A stretch of DNA of 64,000 nt, taken from the NCBI RefSeq assembly GCF_014650055.1, contig NZ_BMUF01000013.1:62001-126000 (forward strand). Reading direction: 5' to 3'. This stretch comes from Streptomyces malachitofuscus. Lineage in GTDB: Bacteria; Actinomycetota; Actinomycetes; Streptomycetales; Streptomycetaceae. The position numbers and the translations under genes are program-made. The notes under the pieces are model-generated. The model did not search any database. It was not told the DNA's origin and saw nothing but the letters and a program-made list of their open reading frames with translations. Shown here one piece after another: positions 52,195-60,626 of this stretch. The first letter of the stretch is position 1, and each line of letters starts with the position of its first letter.

Positions 52195-53599
52195 AGCTGT
52201 CGTCATCGGTGCCGGTCTCGCCGGCATGCTGGCCGCGGCCGTCCTGTCCGCCGCGGGGGCGGACGAGGTGATCGTGCTGGACCGGGACGAGCTGCCCGAG
52301 GGGCCCGAGCACCGCAAGGGGCTGCCGCAGGGACGGCACGCGCATCTGCTCATGGCGGGTGGCATGGACGCCATGGAGGAGCTGCTGCCGGCGGCGGGGC
52401 TGCGCAAGCGGCTGCTCGCCGCCGGAGCGCACGAGATACCGCTCAGCTCGGGCATGCTCGCCCTCACGCCCGACGGCTGGCTGCGGCGCTGGCGGCGTGA
52501 GGGCCCGGCCATGCTGACGTGCAGCCGCGCGCTGGTGGACTGGGTGGTGCGGGAGGCCGTACGGGAACAGACGCCGGTGCGGGTCCGCAGGGTGGCCGCG
52601 GTCGGGCTGACGGGTTCCGCGGAGCGGGTGCGCGGGGTGCGCGTCGCGACACCCGGCGGGGACACGGACATCGAGGCGGACCTGGTCGTCGACGCGAGCG
52701 GGCGCGGCACACGGGTCGTCAGCTGGCTGGGCGGGCTCGGACTGACGGGGGTGCGGGAGCGGGCCGTGGACTCGGGGCTGGTCAACGCCTCCCGGGTCTA
52801 CCGGGTGCCGGACGGTGCGGAAAGGTTCCCGCTGACGGTGGTGCAGGCCAATCCGTATGTGTCGCGGCCGGCCCGGAGCGCGATGGTCATGCCGATCGAG
52901 GGCGGCCGCTGGCTGGTGAGCTGCGGCGGGTCACGCGGGGGTGAGCCGCCGGCCGACCCGGAAGGGTTCCTGCGGTACGCGCTGGACCTGCCCGATCCGA
53001 TCGTGGGACGGCTGATCTCCGGGGCGGAGCCGCTCGGCGATGTGCATCTGAGCCGGTCGACCAGCAATGTGCGGCGGTATCTGGAGAAGCTGCCGCGCTG
53101 GCCGGAGGGGTTCGTGGTGCTGGGGGACGCGCTGGCGACGTTCAACCCGGCGTACGGGCACGGGATGTCGGTGGCCGCGTTCGGGGCGCGGGTGCTCGGC
53201 CGTGAGCTGGGCCGGTCGTCCGGCGGTCTCGGCGGTCTCGGCGCGCCGGGGCTGGCGCGGCGGGTGGTGCGGGGGGCGGCGCGGGCCGCGGACGCGGCGT
53301 GGTCCATGGCCGTCAGCCAGGACGTCCGGTATCCGGGGGTGCGGGGTGGGCGGCCGACGGTGGGGGACCGGGTGGTGACGGCGTACTCGCGTCGCATGAT
53401 GAAGGCGGCGACGGGGTCGTACGCTGCGGCGTCGGTGATCTGGGACGTCACGAGTCTGCGGGCGGCGCCGACGCGGATGTTCCGGCCGGGGGCGGTGCTG
53501 GCGGCTGTCGCCGGGTCGCCGTTGCCGCGGTCGGCTGAGCCGCCGTTGACGGAGGGGGAACGGGCGGTCCTGCGCGCCCTGGACCGCTCGGGGCTGTGA
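52184..53599 (+). CDS. FAD-dependent monooxygenase
   Basis: The 471-residue flavoprotein has the FAD-binding start VVIGAGLAGMLAAAVL, the Asp of VLDRDELPEG, a middle LVVDASGRGTRVVSWL motif and the second FAD motif GDALATFNPAYGHGMS. This is the aromatic-hydroxylase/geranylgeranyl-reductase-like class. The substrate is unknown. ATG 52184 has GAGGAG upstream and overlaps the previous gene. Linkage to three membrane proteins and a peptidase-like gene suggests it modifies a small hydrophobic molecule handled by them, which remains speculation. It is followed by an inverted pair of hairpin repeats. Confidence 0.83.
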   Translation: MSRRAVVIGAGLAGMLAAAVLSAAGADEVIVLDRDELPEGPEHRKGLPQGRHAHLLMAGGMDAMEELLPAAGLRKRLLAAGAHEIPLSSGMLALTPDGWLRRWRREGPAMLTCSRALVDWVVREAVREQTPVRVRRVAAVGLTGSAERVRGVRVATPGGDTDIEADLVVDASGRGTRVVSWLGGLGLTGVRERAVDSGLVNASRVYRVPDGAERFPLTVVQANPYVSRPARSAMVMPIEGGRWLVSCGGSRGGEPPADPEGFLRYALDLPDPIVGRLISGAEPLGDVHLSRSTSNVRRYLEKLPRWPEGFVVLGDALATFNPAYGHGMSVAAFGARVLGRELGRSSGGLGGLGAPGLARRVVRGAARAADAAWSMAVSQDVRYPGVRGGRPTVGDRVVTAYSRRMMKAATGSYAAASVIWDVTSLRAAPTRMFRPGAVLAAVAGSPLPRSAEPPLTEGERAVLRALDRSGL

Positions 53600-53607
53600 C
53601 CGGGGGG

Positions 53608-53789
53608 TTTTCCGCCCCCGCCGCCCCTTCCCGTCCCGTCCCCGGGGGCGCTGCCCCCGGACCCCCGCTCCTCAAACTCCCCCAGAGGGGCTGGATTGTG
53701 CCGAGGACGAGGCCCGAAGGGCCGAAAAGGGGGTCTGGGGGCGCAGCCCCCAGGGACGGGACGGGAAAGGGCGGCGGGGGCGAGGAGAA
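53608..53789. repeat. Inverted pair of dispersed hairpin repeats
   Basis: A first copy (53608-53667) runs GCCGCCCCTTCCCGTCCCG and ends in the hairpin CCGGGGGC/GCCCCCGG around GCT. A second copy in reverse (53727-53789) has the hairpin CTGGGGGC/GCCCCCAG around GCA and continues GGGACGGGACGGGAAAGGGCGG. The two copies face each other between the convergent FAD monooxygenase and SMP-30 genes, each oriented as a terminator for one of them. The third copy is at 19271-19330. Confidence 0.7.
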
Positions 53790-53790
53790 G

Positions 53791-54645
53791 TCAGCCCTCG
53801 AACGGAGGCTGGGGGACGCCCTTCCCCGCTCCAGGGACGACCAGGACCGAGCCCGCCAGGGGGTGGGGGGACGTCAGGCCCACTCGGGCCGTGGTGATGT
53901 AGAGGTCCGTCAGGTCGGGGCCCCCGAACGCGCAGGCCGTCACCCGCGGGACGGGCAGGCGGATTTCGCGGTCCAGCTCGCCGGAGGGCGTGTAGCGGCG
54001 TACCGCTCCGCCGTCCCAGAGGGCGACCCAGACGCAGCCGTCGGCGTCGACGCACAGTCCGTCCGGGAAGCCCGCGCCGTCCTCGATCGCGACGACCGAA
54101 CGGCGGTTGGAGATACGGCCGTCCGCCTCACCGACGTCGAAGACGTCGACGCGGCGGGTCGGCGAGTCGACGTAGTACATCAGCCGCCCGTCGGGGCTCC
54201 AGCCGGTGCCGTTGCTCACCGCCACGTCGTCGAGGAGGACCTTGACCGTGCCGTCGCCGGTGACGCGGGACAGCGTGCCGCCGCAGGGCGCCTCGTCGTA
54301 GCGCATCGTGCCCGCGAACAGGCTGCCGTCGGGGGCGACCGCGGCGTCGTTGCCGCGGCGGCCGGGGACGGGCTCGCGGTGCAGCCAGCGGAAGCTGTCG
54401 TCGGGGTCGATCAGGCCGATGCCGTCCCGCAGGTTGAGGACCAGGCCGCCGCCCGCGCGGGGCTTGACGGCGCCGACGTGCTGGTCGGTGCGGCGCACGG
54501 TGCGCCGGCCGGTGGCGGGGTCGTAGGTGTGGACGCGGGAGCCGAGGATGTCGATCCACAGCAGCCGGCCCGTCGCCGGGTCCCAGGTGGGGCCCTCCCC
54601 CAGGGTCGCCTCCGCGCGGACGGCGACCTCGAACGTGTTCGTCAT
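53791..54645 (-). CDS. SMP-30/gluconolactonase-family sugar lactonase
   Basis: The 284-residue six-bladed propeller has the metal-binding residues of SMP-30/Gnl: Glu in ATLGEGPTW, Asn and Asp in VSNGTGWSPD and the Asp in FPDGLCVDADG. It hydrolyses an aldonolactone to the aldonate. The ATG overlaps the IclR stop by 4 bp, so it is expressed with that regulator. Its product could be the substrate of the acid-sugar dehydratase at 28215, whose promoter has the same CGAA motif as the IclR gene. Confidence 0.9.
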   Translation of the reverse strand: MTNTFEVAVRAEATLGEGPTWDPATGRLLWIDILGSRVHTYDPATGRRTVRRTDQHVGAVKPRAGGGLVLNLRDGIGLIDPDDSFRWLHREPVPGRRGNDAAVAPDGSLFAGTMRYDEAPCGGTLSRVTGDGTVKVLLDDVAVSNGTGWSPDGRLMYYVDSPTRRVDVFDVGEADGRISNRRSVVAIEDGAGFPDGLCVDADGCVWVALWDGGAVRRYTPSGELDREIRLPVPRVTACAFGGPDLTDLYITTARVGLTSPHPLAGSVLVVPGAGKGVPQPPFEG

Positions 54646-55415
54646 GCGGCACTCCGGTGGCCCAGGCGCTCGGACAGCTCGGCGGCGCCCTTCACGGCGA
54701 GCTGCTCCAGCTCGCCCAGGCGTTCGTCGCTCCAGCGGATCATCGGTACGGAAATGGACAGCGCGGCGACCACCTGTCCCGTGCGGTCGCGCACCGGCGC
54801 GGCGACGCAGGAGACGTCCGGGTTGGACTCGCGGCTCTCCACGGCGACGCCCCGGGCACGGATCTCCGTAAGGGTCTCGCGCAGGGCGGCCGGGTCGGTG
54901 ATGCTGTTGGGGGTCATCGCGACCAGTTCCGCGCCGTCGGGGAGGCGCGCGGTGAGCTCCTGTTCGGGAAGGGAGGCCAGCAGCATCTTGCCGACGGAGG
55001 TGCAGTGGGCGGGCAGCCTGCGCCCGGCCGCCGACACCATCCGCACCGCGTGGGTGGAGTCGACCTTGGCGATGTAGATGACGTCGGTGTCCTCGAGGAT
55101 CGCCACGTGCACCGTCTCGTCACAGGTCTCGGCGACGGACCGGGCGACCTGCTGTCCCTCGGCGGCCAGGTCGAGGTGCTCGGCGTAGCGGGCGCCGAGC
55201 TGGTACGGGCGTACGCCGAGCCGGTACCGTCCGGGCTGGCCGGCCACCGGGACGATGTACTTCCGGGCGGCGAGCGTGGTCACCAGTTCGTGGACGGTGG
55301 TGCGCGGCAGCTGGAGCTTGCGCACGATGTCGGGAGCGGAGAGCGTCCCGTCCCCGTCGAGGAAGAGCTCGAGTATGTCGAGAGCCCGGGTCACGGCTGG
55401 TACGAGGCGTCCCAC
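54642..55415 (-). CDS. IclR-family regulator
   Basis: The 257-residue protein has a winged helix (about 1-65: VTRALDILELFLDGDGTLSAPDIVRKLQLPRTTVHELVTTL) and an IclR effector domain (about 80-250: HVAILEDTDVIYIAKVDSTHAVRMVSAAGRRLPAHCTSVGKMLLA). Such proteins bind small sugar acids or aromatic acids. The start is GTG 55415, with GGGAGG upstream; ORFs continuing further upstream in this frame are not expected. A variant of the CGAA motif lies 40 bp upstream, consistent with autoregulation. It shares an operon with the SMP-30 lactonase. Confidence 0.9.
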   Translation of the reverse strand: MGRLVPAVTRALDILELFLDGDGTLSAPDIVRKLQLPRTTVHELVTTLAARKYIVPVAGQPGRYRLGVRPYQLGARYAEHLDLAAEGQQVARSVAETCDETVHVAILEDTDVIYIAKVDSTHAVRMVSAAGRRLPAHCTSVGKMLLASLPEQELTARLPDGAELVAMTPNSITDPAALRETLTEIRARGVAVESRESNPDVSCVAAPVRDRTGQVVAALSISVPMIRWSDERLGELEQLAVKGAAELSERLGHRSAA

Positions 55416-55455
55416 GACCGGCCCCCTCCCTATGTGTCTCAGGCGCCTGCGGTGC

Positions 55456-55468
55456 GTTCGAGATTTCA
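55456..55468. promoter_or_regulatory. CGAA-type operator, site 5
   Basis: On the minus strand the sequence reads TGAAATCTCGAAC, two bases different from site 1. It lies 40 bp upstream of the IclR start codon. It is the weakest of the five sites but falls exactly where an autoregulatory operator would be expected. Confidence 0.5.
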
Positions 55469-55596
55469 ACAGGCGATCGGCATGACGAACACAGGCTAGT
55501 CCCAGCCCGCTCGGGCGGGCAATGGGTGAGCCGGTGATACGGGGCGGCGGCGTCGAGATCGTGCAGATAGTGTGTGCCTGTCTGATCATCATCATG

Positions 55597-55618
55597 AGCT
55601 CCCTGGGGGGGAGCTTTT
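55597..55618 (+). terminator. Terminator-like hairpin in the leader of the LAxTG gene
   Basis: AGCTCCC (55597-55603) and GGGAGCT (55609-55615) form a 7-bp stem with a TGGGG loop, followed by TTTT, which is unusual in this genome. It lies only 20 bp before the ATG of the glycine-rich protein, inside its presumed 5' leader. It could be an attenuator, or the terminator of an unseen short upstream transcript. Confidence 0.5.
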
Positions 55619-55637
55619 CCGAGCTGTGGAGTGGTGG

Positions 55638-57530
55638 ATGAAGCAGGATTCCTTTGCGCCGCGCCGTGCCCGTCTCAGAAGCGGTGCGGCCGCCGTCGCC
55701 GTCGTCGCGCTGGCCGTGTCGGGCGGCTGGGCCTCCGTACCGGCTGCGGCGGCCGACGACCCCCTGACCGGCACGGTGTGCACGCCGACCGAAGGCTTCG
55801 TCGGCTGCCGGCTGTTCACTCCGCCCGTCACCGACGGCGCGAAGGGCACCTTCGAGGTCCCGGCCGACGTGGACGCGCTGGACGTACGGGTCTGGGGCGA
55901 GGGCGGCACCGGCGGTCCCGGTTCGACGGGCGGCGCGGGCGGTCTGGTCCGCGGCACGCTGGAGGTCACGCCCGGTGAGTCGCTGACCGTCGCGGTGGCC
56001 GGGCGCGGCACGGGTGACGCGTTCGGCGGTTCCGGCGGCAGTTCCTACGCCAGCCGGGGTGGCAACAGCAGCGCCCTCCGCACCGCGGACGGCGAGGCCC
56101 TCGTCGTCGCCGGTGGCGGCGGTGGCGGAAGCAGCAACGTTTCCTCGGGCGGAAACGGCGGCAACGCCGGCGGTGAGAGCGGCACGGACGCCACCGAGGC
56201 CGCAGGCGGCGGCAAGGGCGCCGTCAAGGGGGTCGGCGGCGCCGGGGGCGGCGGCGGTGCCGCGGGCAAGGACGCCTCCGAGGGCGGTGCCGGCGGCGCC
56301 GGCGAGAAGACCAGCCGCTACGGGGGCGGTGGCGGCGGCGCCGGTTACGCGGGCGGCGGCGGTGGCGCCGGGTCCGCCGAGGACGACCGGCTCACCGCCA
56401 GCGGCGGCGGCGGCTCCAGCTACGCGCACCCGGAGCGGATGAGCGACGTGCGGCTGCTCACCGGTGAGGGCAGCAAGGCGCCCGCGGAGGACGACCCGTT
56501 CTGGGAGCCCTCCGACAACCCGATCGACTCCGGCGTCGCCGAGGGCGGCCCCAACGCCCCGGGCGGGCCCGGACGCGTGGTGCTGCAGTGGAAGGGCACG
56601 GTCCCCACGGAGCTGAGTGCCGTCTCCGGTGACAACCAGGTCGTCGACCCCGGTCATACGATGGCTCCGCTGGCCGCGGTGGCCCGGGACAAGGACGGAA
56701 AGCCCGTCGCGCGTGCCTCCGTGACCTTCGAGATCGAGGACCCGAACAAGCTGGGCGTGGCCTTCGACAACGCCTATCTGAACACGAAGGTCATGGTTGC
56801 GACCGACGCCCAGGGCCGTGCCGAGACGCCGCGCATCCAGGCCTCCCGCGCGGAGGGCGAGTTCACCGTGCGCGCCACGTCCGCGGGTCTCACCAAGGTG
56901 TTCAAGCTGCGGGTGAAGACCCTGGCCAACGAGGTGAAGGCGGTCAAGGGCGACGGTCAGCAGACCCGGCCGGGGCAGCCGTTCCCCGAGAAGCTCCAGG
57001 TCCTGGTGACGGACGACGGCAAGCCCGCGCCCGGCGCCAAGGTGGACTTCTTCATCGAGGCGAGCCGCTTCGACGGCGGCCCCGTCTTCAAGGGCGGCGT
57101 CTCGGGCGTGCCCGCGACGGCCGACGCCGACGGCATCGCCACGGCCCCCCGGGACATCATCGCCGGTGACGCCCTGGGCACCTACACGGTCACCGCGAAG
57201 GCGCCGGGCGGCGCCGGAACGACCTTCACCGTCGAGGTCGTGGAGAAGACGGCCGACCCGTCCGCCACGCCCTCCCCGGGTGCCTCCGGCGGCACGGACG
57301 GCGGCAGCGGCGACGACGGCAAGGGCGGCACCGACGGCAAGGGCGACGACGGCGCGGCCGGCGGTTCGAAGGGCGCCGGCTCCTCGTCCGGCGTCCTGGG
57401 CGGTCTGGCCGACACCGGTGCGGGCGGCATAGCCCTGCTGGCGACGGCGGCCCTCGGCCTGGCCGCCGTGGGCTTCGCGGCCGTGCGGTTCTCCCCGCGT
57501 CTGCGGCTGCGCTCCCAGGGCCGCCGCTGA
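55638..57530 (+). CDS. Glycine-rich surface protein with LAxTG sortase motif
   Basis: The 630-residue protein has a signal peptide (LRSGAAAVAVVALAVSGG), a glycine-rich region with about 200 residues of GGxGG repeats (about 100-300), two Ig-like repeats (about 320-425 and 430-520; each with VTFEIEDP or VDFFIEAS pattern), a Gly/Asp linker and at 590-594 LADTG, followed by a hydrophobic segment and an RLRLRSQGRR tail. LAxTG is recognised by class E sortases in Streptomyces, so wall anchoring is expected. ATG 55638 is preferred; the frame opens at 55572. A role in aerial-surface structure or adhesion is inference. Confidence 0.75.
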   Translation: MKQDSFAPRRARLRSGAAAVAVVALAVSGGWASVPAAAADDPLTGTVCTPTEGFVGCRLFTPPVTDGAKGTFEVPADVDALDVRVWGEGGTGGPGSTGGAGGLVRGTLEVTPGESLTVAVAGRGTGDAFGGSGGSSYASRGGNSSALRTADGEALVVAGGGGGGSSNVSSGGNGGNAGGESGTDATEAAGGGKGAVKGVGGAGGGGGAAGKDASEGGAGGAGEKTSRYGGGGGGAGYAGGGGGAGSAEDDRLTASGGGGSSYAHPERMSDVRLLTGEGSKAPAEDDPFWEPSDNPIDSGVAEGGPNAPGGPGRVVLQWKGTVPTELSAVSGDNQVVDPGHTMAPLAAVARDKDGKPVARASVTFEIEDPNKLGVAFDNAYLNTKVMVATDAQGRAETPRIQASRAEGEFTVRATSAGLTKVFKLRVKTLANEVKAVKGDGQQTRPGQPFPEKLQVLVTDDGKPAPGAKVDFFIEASRFDGGPVFKGGVSGVPATADADGIATAPRDIIAGDALGTYTVTAKAPGGAGTTFTVEVVEKTADPSATPSPGASGGTDGGSGDDGKGGTDGKGDDGAAGGSKGAGSSSGVLGGLADTGAGGIALLATAALGLAAVGFAAVRFSPRLRLRSQGRR

Positions 57531-57773
57531 CGTTCCGGCCGGGGTGCGGGACACGGACGTGTTCCGCACCCCGGCCGTCCCGTCGCCCCGGCGCCCCGGC
57601 GCCCCGGCCGTGATGCTCCCGGGCTCTGTCGTCGCCACGGGCGTCATGCCCCGCCGTCCTGTCAGCAACACAGCCGTCGCGGCCCCGGACCGTCTCGTCA
57701 CCCCGACCCGCACGCCGCCCCGGCGATACGTCACCCCGGCCGTCTCGGCACCCCGCCCGCCCCGGCGCCCCGC

Positions 57774-59018
57774 CTATCCGCGGCGCGGTCCGCCGAAGGC
57801 TCCGCGCAGGCGCTGGGCGCGCAGGACCAGTTCCAGTTCGAAACGGCGGTCCGGGTCGTCGATCGCGTCGCCCCACAGTTCCCGGATCTGGCGCAGGCGG
57901 TAGCGGACGGTCTGCGGGTGGACGCCCAGGCGGGCCGCGACCTCCGGTGCGCCGCCCCGGGTCTCCAGCCACGCCAGTAACGTCTCCGCGAGCCGCCGCC
58001 CGTGCGCCGGGCCGCAGTGCGCCAGCGGGGCCAGGCAGCGCAGCGCGAGGTCCTCGATCAGCTCCTCCGGCTGGAGCAGCACCAGCGCCTCGGTGTGCTC
58101 GGTGCAGTGCAGCACCTCACCGGCGGGCAGCAGCCCCCGCTCCATCAGCCGTACGGCCGCCTCCGCCCAGCGCAGCGACTTCGCCGCGTCGGCGACCGGC
58201 ACGGGCGGTCCGATCGCCCCGGACCAGCCGGTGAGCGCGCGGTCCAGCAGTTCGGGGCGGCCGGCCGCGTCCGGTTCGGGCACGACCATGCGGGGCCGCT
58301 CGTACTCCATGTCGAGCAGCACCCCCTGCCCCACCGCGGGCGCCACCGCCTCGCGCGCCGGGCGCAGCAGCACCCCCACGGCGACCTTCCCGGGCAGCGG
58401 CCAGCCGATCCGGGCGGCCCGTTCGGCGAGCGCGTCGGCCGGGTCGCCCCGGTGGTGTTCGGCGAGCAGCAGCTCCATCAGACGGCGTTGCAGCCGCAGC
58501 CGTTCCCCGGCCTGGCGGGCGGCGGCCTCGGCGTATCCGCGCACCGACTGGTCGACCAGGCCGTCCAGATACTCGTATCCGGCGTCGACGAGTTCGTACA
58601 TGGCGGGGGGCGGGATGTCGACGCGCTGGCCGATCTCGGCGAACCGGCGCCAGGCGAGGCGTACGCCCATGCGGTAGGTCGCCTGGAGCGCGTCCAGCGA
58701 CCGGCCGTTGAGGCCCTCACCGCGCCCGAAGTCCTGGAAGACGCCGGGCGGCACGGTGGGACGGCCCACCGAGTAGTCGGCCTGCGCGAGGTGCTGGACG
58801 AAGACCTCGATGGCGCGGCGGATGCCGAGCAGGGCCATGGGCTCACCGGAGTCGTCGAGGACGACCGGTAGATGCGGGTACTCGCGCTGGATCTCGCTCA
58901 TGATCTCCTCGGCCAGCGCGGGGGCGTCGGCCAGGGCGATCTCGGCGAACCGGCGTACCTGGTGGCGCGGTACGTCGTGCCAGGCGGAGCGGGCCGTGAG
59001 GGTGCGGGGCGCCGTCAC
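57774..59018 (-). CDS. PucR-type transcriptional regulator
   Basis: The 414-residue protein ends with a PucR helix-turn-helix (about 355-400: GGAPEVAARLGVHPQTVRYRLRQIRELWG). The central part resembles a GGDEF-like PucR domain and the N-terminus is helical. It is a paralogue of FasR in layout but not in context. The start is GTG 59018, with GGGGAG upstream. The 243-bp gap after its 3' end contains only CCCCGG repeats and no gene. It is followed on its 5' side by a tiny membrane gene on the same strand. Confidence 0.82.
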   Translation of the reverse strand: MTAPRTLTARSAWHDVPRHQVRRFAEIALADAPALAEEIMSEIQREYPHLPVVLDDSGEPMALLGIRRAIEVFVQHLAQADYSVGRPTVPPGVFQDFGRGEGLNGRSLDALQATYRMGVRLAWRRFAEIGQRVDIPPPAMYELVDAGYEYLDGLVDQSVRGYAEAAARQAGERLRLQRRLMELLLAEHHRGDPADALAERAARIGWPLPGKVAVGVLLRPAREAVAPAVGQGVLLDMEYERPRMVVPEPDAAGRPELLDRALTGWSGAIGPPVPVADAAKSLRWAEAAVRLMERGLLPAGEVLHCTEHTEALVLLQPEELIEDLALRCLAPLAHCGPAHGRRLAETLLAWLETRGGAPEVAARLGVHPQTVRYRLRQIRELWGDAIDDPDRRFELELVLRAQRLRGAFGGPRRG

Positions 59019-59021
59019 GGG

Positions 59022-59174
59022 TCAACTCCCCTGACCGGCTTGCTCGTAGGTGATCATCGGAGTGTTCGGCTGGTCGGGTGTGGCTTCGAGCAGCGCCACC
59101 ACACCGGCCGCGGCGCCCACGGCGAGGGCCGCGGCGAGCGCGACCGTCAGGGCGGCGGCGAGCAGTCTGGACAT
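59022..59174 (-). CDS. DUF2613-like small membrane protein
   Basis: This 50-residue protein (MSRLLAAALTVALAAALAVG, then a VVALLEATPDQPNTP tail) has a single membrane segment and fits DUF2613, a short actinobacterial family. It sits next to DUF3068 and the AftD-like gene, as in mycobacteria, where the DUF2613 gene lies beside aftD. GAGAGG upstream of the ATG supports translation. It precedes the PucR gene by only three bases on the same strand. Function unknown. Confidence 0.65.
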   Translation of the reverse strand: MSRLLAAALTVALAAALAVGAAAGVVALLEATPDQPNTPMITYEQAGQGS

Positions 59175-59389
59175 CGCAGGGTCAGCCTCTCTGTCGGGAG
59201 GGTTCCCCACCCCCACCGTGACCGACCACCCCCGTGTGTCGTGCCCTCAGTGTCGACACGACATTGACACTCCGTCAAGGGGCGCCTACGGTTCCCAGCC
59301 CATGGGGGGTGGGGAACCCCGCACGCGCACCTTCCCGTACGGCGCCGACCTCTGTGTGTCGCGCCGTCCCAAGCCTCTGGAGTGCCCGG

Positions 59390-60376
59390 ATGCGCCGTAC
59401 AGCTTCCCCGTTTTCCCTGGTCCTGCTCGGTCTCGGCACGTTTCTGCTGGTGCTGGCTCCCCTGTTCGCCTGGTACGTGCAGCCACGGGCCGCGGTGAAC
59501 CCCGTCGACATCGACACCACCGCCGTCTACACCGGCCGGGGCAGCGTGTTCGACCTGGAGAAGGTCGAGACCGTGCCCGACCAGAGGATCACCGTCACCC
59601 AGCGGGTGCGCGGCAACGTCGAGGAGAGCGAACGCAGCGGGAACGCGGTGTGGGACGTGACCACCTCGGTCGACACGGACAAGTCGCTGCCGGCCGCGGA
59701 CCCGCACGACGCACTGGACTTCACCCCGCACCGCTGGGTGCTGGACCGCAGGACCACCAAGCCGGTGCACTGCTGCGAGGAGAAGCCGCGCATCGAGGGC
59801 GAGGCGTATCTGAAGTTCCCCTTCGACGTGCAGAAACGCTCCTACCAGTGGTGGGACAACACCCTGGGCGACACCGTCGTGCTGCGCTACCGGGGCACCG
59901 AGAAGGTCCGGGGCTACACCGGCTACCGGTTCACCGGTTCCGTGCCGCCGACGAAGACGGGCACCCGGCTGGTGCCGGGCGCCCTCGTCGACCAGCCGGA
60001 CCGGCCGCAGGTGCTGGCCGAGGAGTGGTACTCCAACCACGGCGTGGAGCTGATCGTGGACCAGCGCACCGGGCGGGTGATCTACGCGCAGACCGGCCCC
60101 CGGCAGACCCTGCGGGCGCCGGGCGGGGACGACGACGCGGCGGTACTGCTGGACGCCGAGAAGATCTCCTTCACGGAGGAGACGCAGAAGGAAGCCGTGC
60201 GGCAGGCCGAGCGCGACAGTGGCCAACTCCGCCTCGTGGGCGAGACGTTGCCGGTCGGGGCCGCTGTGGCGGGATTCGTGCTCGCGGCGATCGGCGGCGT
60301 TCTGGTGGCACGCGGGCGGAAGACCCCGGAAGTTCCGGATTCATCTGGTACGCCCCAGCCGACTCTCACGAAATGA
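59390..60376 (+). CDS. DUF3068 membrane protein (PorA-like family)
   Basis: The 328-residue protein matches DUF3068: an N-terminal membrane helix (SPFSLVLLGLGTFLLVLAPLFAWYVQP), a large outer domain with TAVYTGRGSVFDLEKVE, NAVWDVTTSVDTDKSLP and VHCCEEKPRIEGEAYLKFPF, and a C-terminal helix. Mycobacterial members lie near arabinan-synthesis genes and the family has been linked to cell-wall porins. ATG 59390 follows GGAG. It is divergent from the DUF2613-PucR unit. Confidence 0.82.
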   Translation: MRRTASPFSLVLLGLGTFLLVLAPLFAWYVQPRAAVNPVDIDTTAVYTGRGSVFDLEKVETVPDQRITVTQRVRGNVEESERSGNAVWDVTTSVDTDKSLPAADPHDALDFTPHRWVLDRRTTKPVHCCEEKPRIEGEAYLKFPFDVQKRSYQWWDNTLGDTVVLRYRGTEKVRGYTGYRFTGSVPPTKTGTRLVPGALVDQPDRPQVLAEEWYSNHGVELIVDQRTGRVIYAQTGPRQTLRAPGGDDDAAVLLDAEKISFTEETQKEAVRQAERDSGQLRLVGETLPVGAAVAGFVLAAIGGVLVARGRKTPEVPDSSGTPQPTLTK

Positions 60377-60626
60377 AGTGACTCCGGAGTCAACAAAGCC
60401 GGAAATTGTCACGTCCGTGAGTAGCCGTGGGGAACGTCTGGGCGAAAACTGTCCCATCCCCACCCCACCACAGTCCGTCCACAGCCCCCACCCAGGAACA
60501 TCCCGGAGCCCCCACAGGGGGCGTCCGCCCCACCCCGACCCCACCACCTCACCCCACTTCACCCCACCTCCTCAGCACCTCGCGTTCTTCCCCACGCTGA
60601 GTTCCCCGAGACGAGTTGGAGCACCG
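60377..60626. other. Gene-free region before the glycosyltransferase
   Basis: These 250 bp contain long C-rich tracts and no ORF with coding character of its own. The ATTGTCACGTC stretch near 60410 is the least GC-rich part and could hold a promoter for the downstream three-gene unit. I see no clear hairpin. Confidence 0.4.

Noticed and set aside
55572..55637. A leader peptide with His-His-His as a histidine attenuator
   Set aside because: The frame has no stop before the main start and the gene has no link to histidine synthesis; the His run is probably chance.
57531..57773. A small gene in the CCCCGG-rich gap between the LAxTG and PucR genes
   Set aside because: ORFs there are arginine- and proline-rich shadows with no ribosome-binding site.
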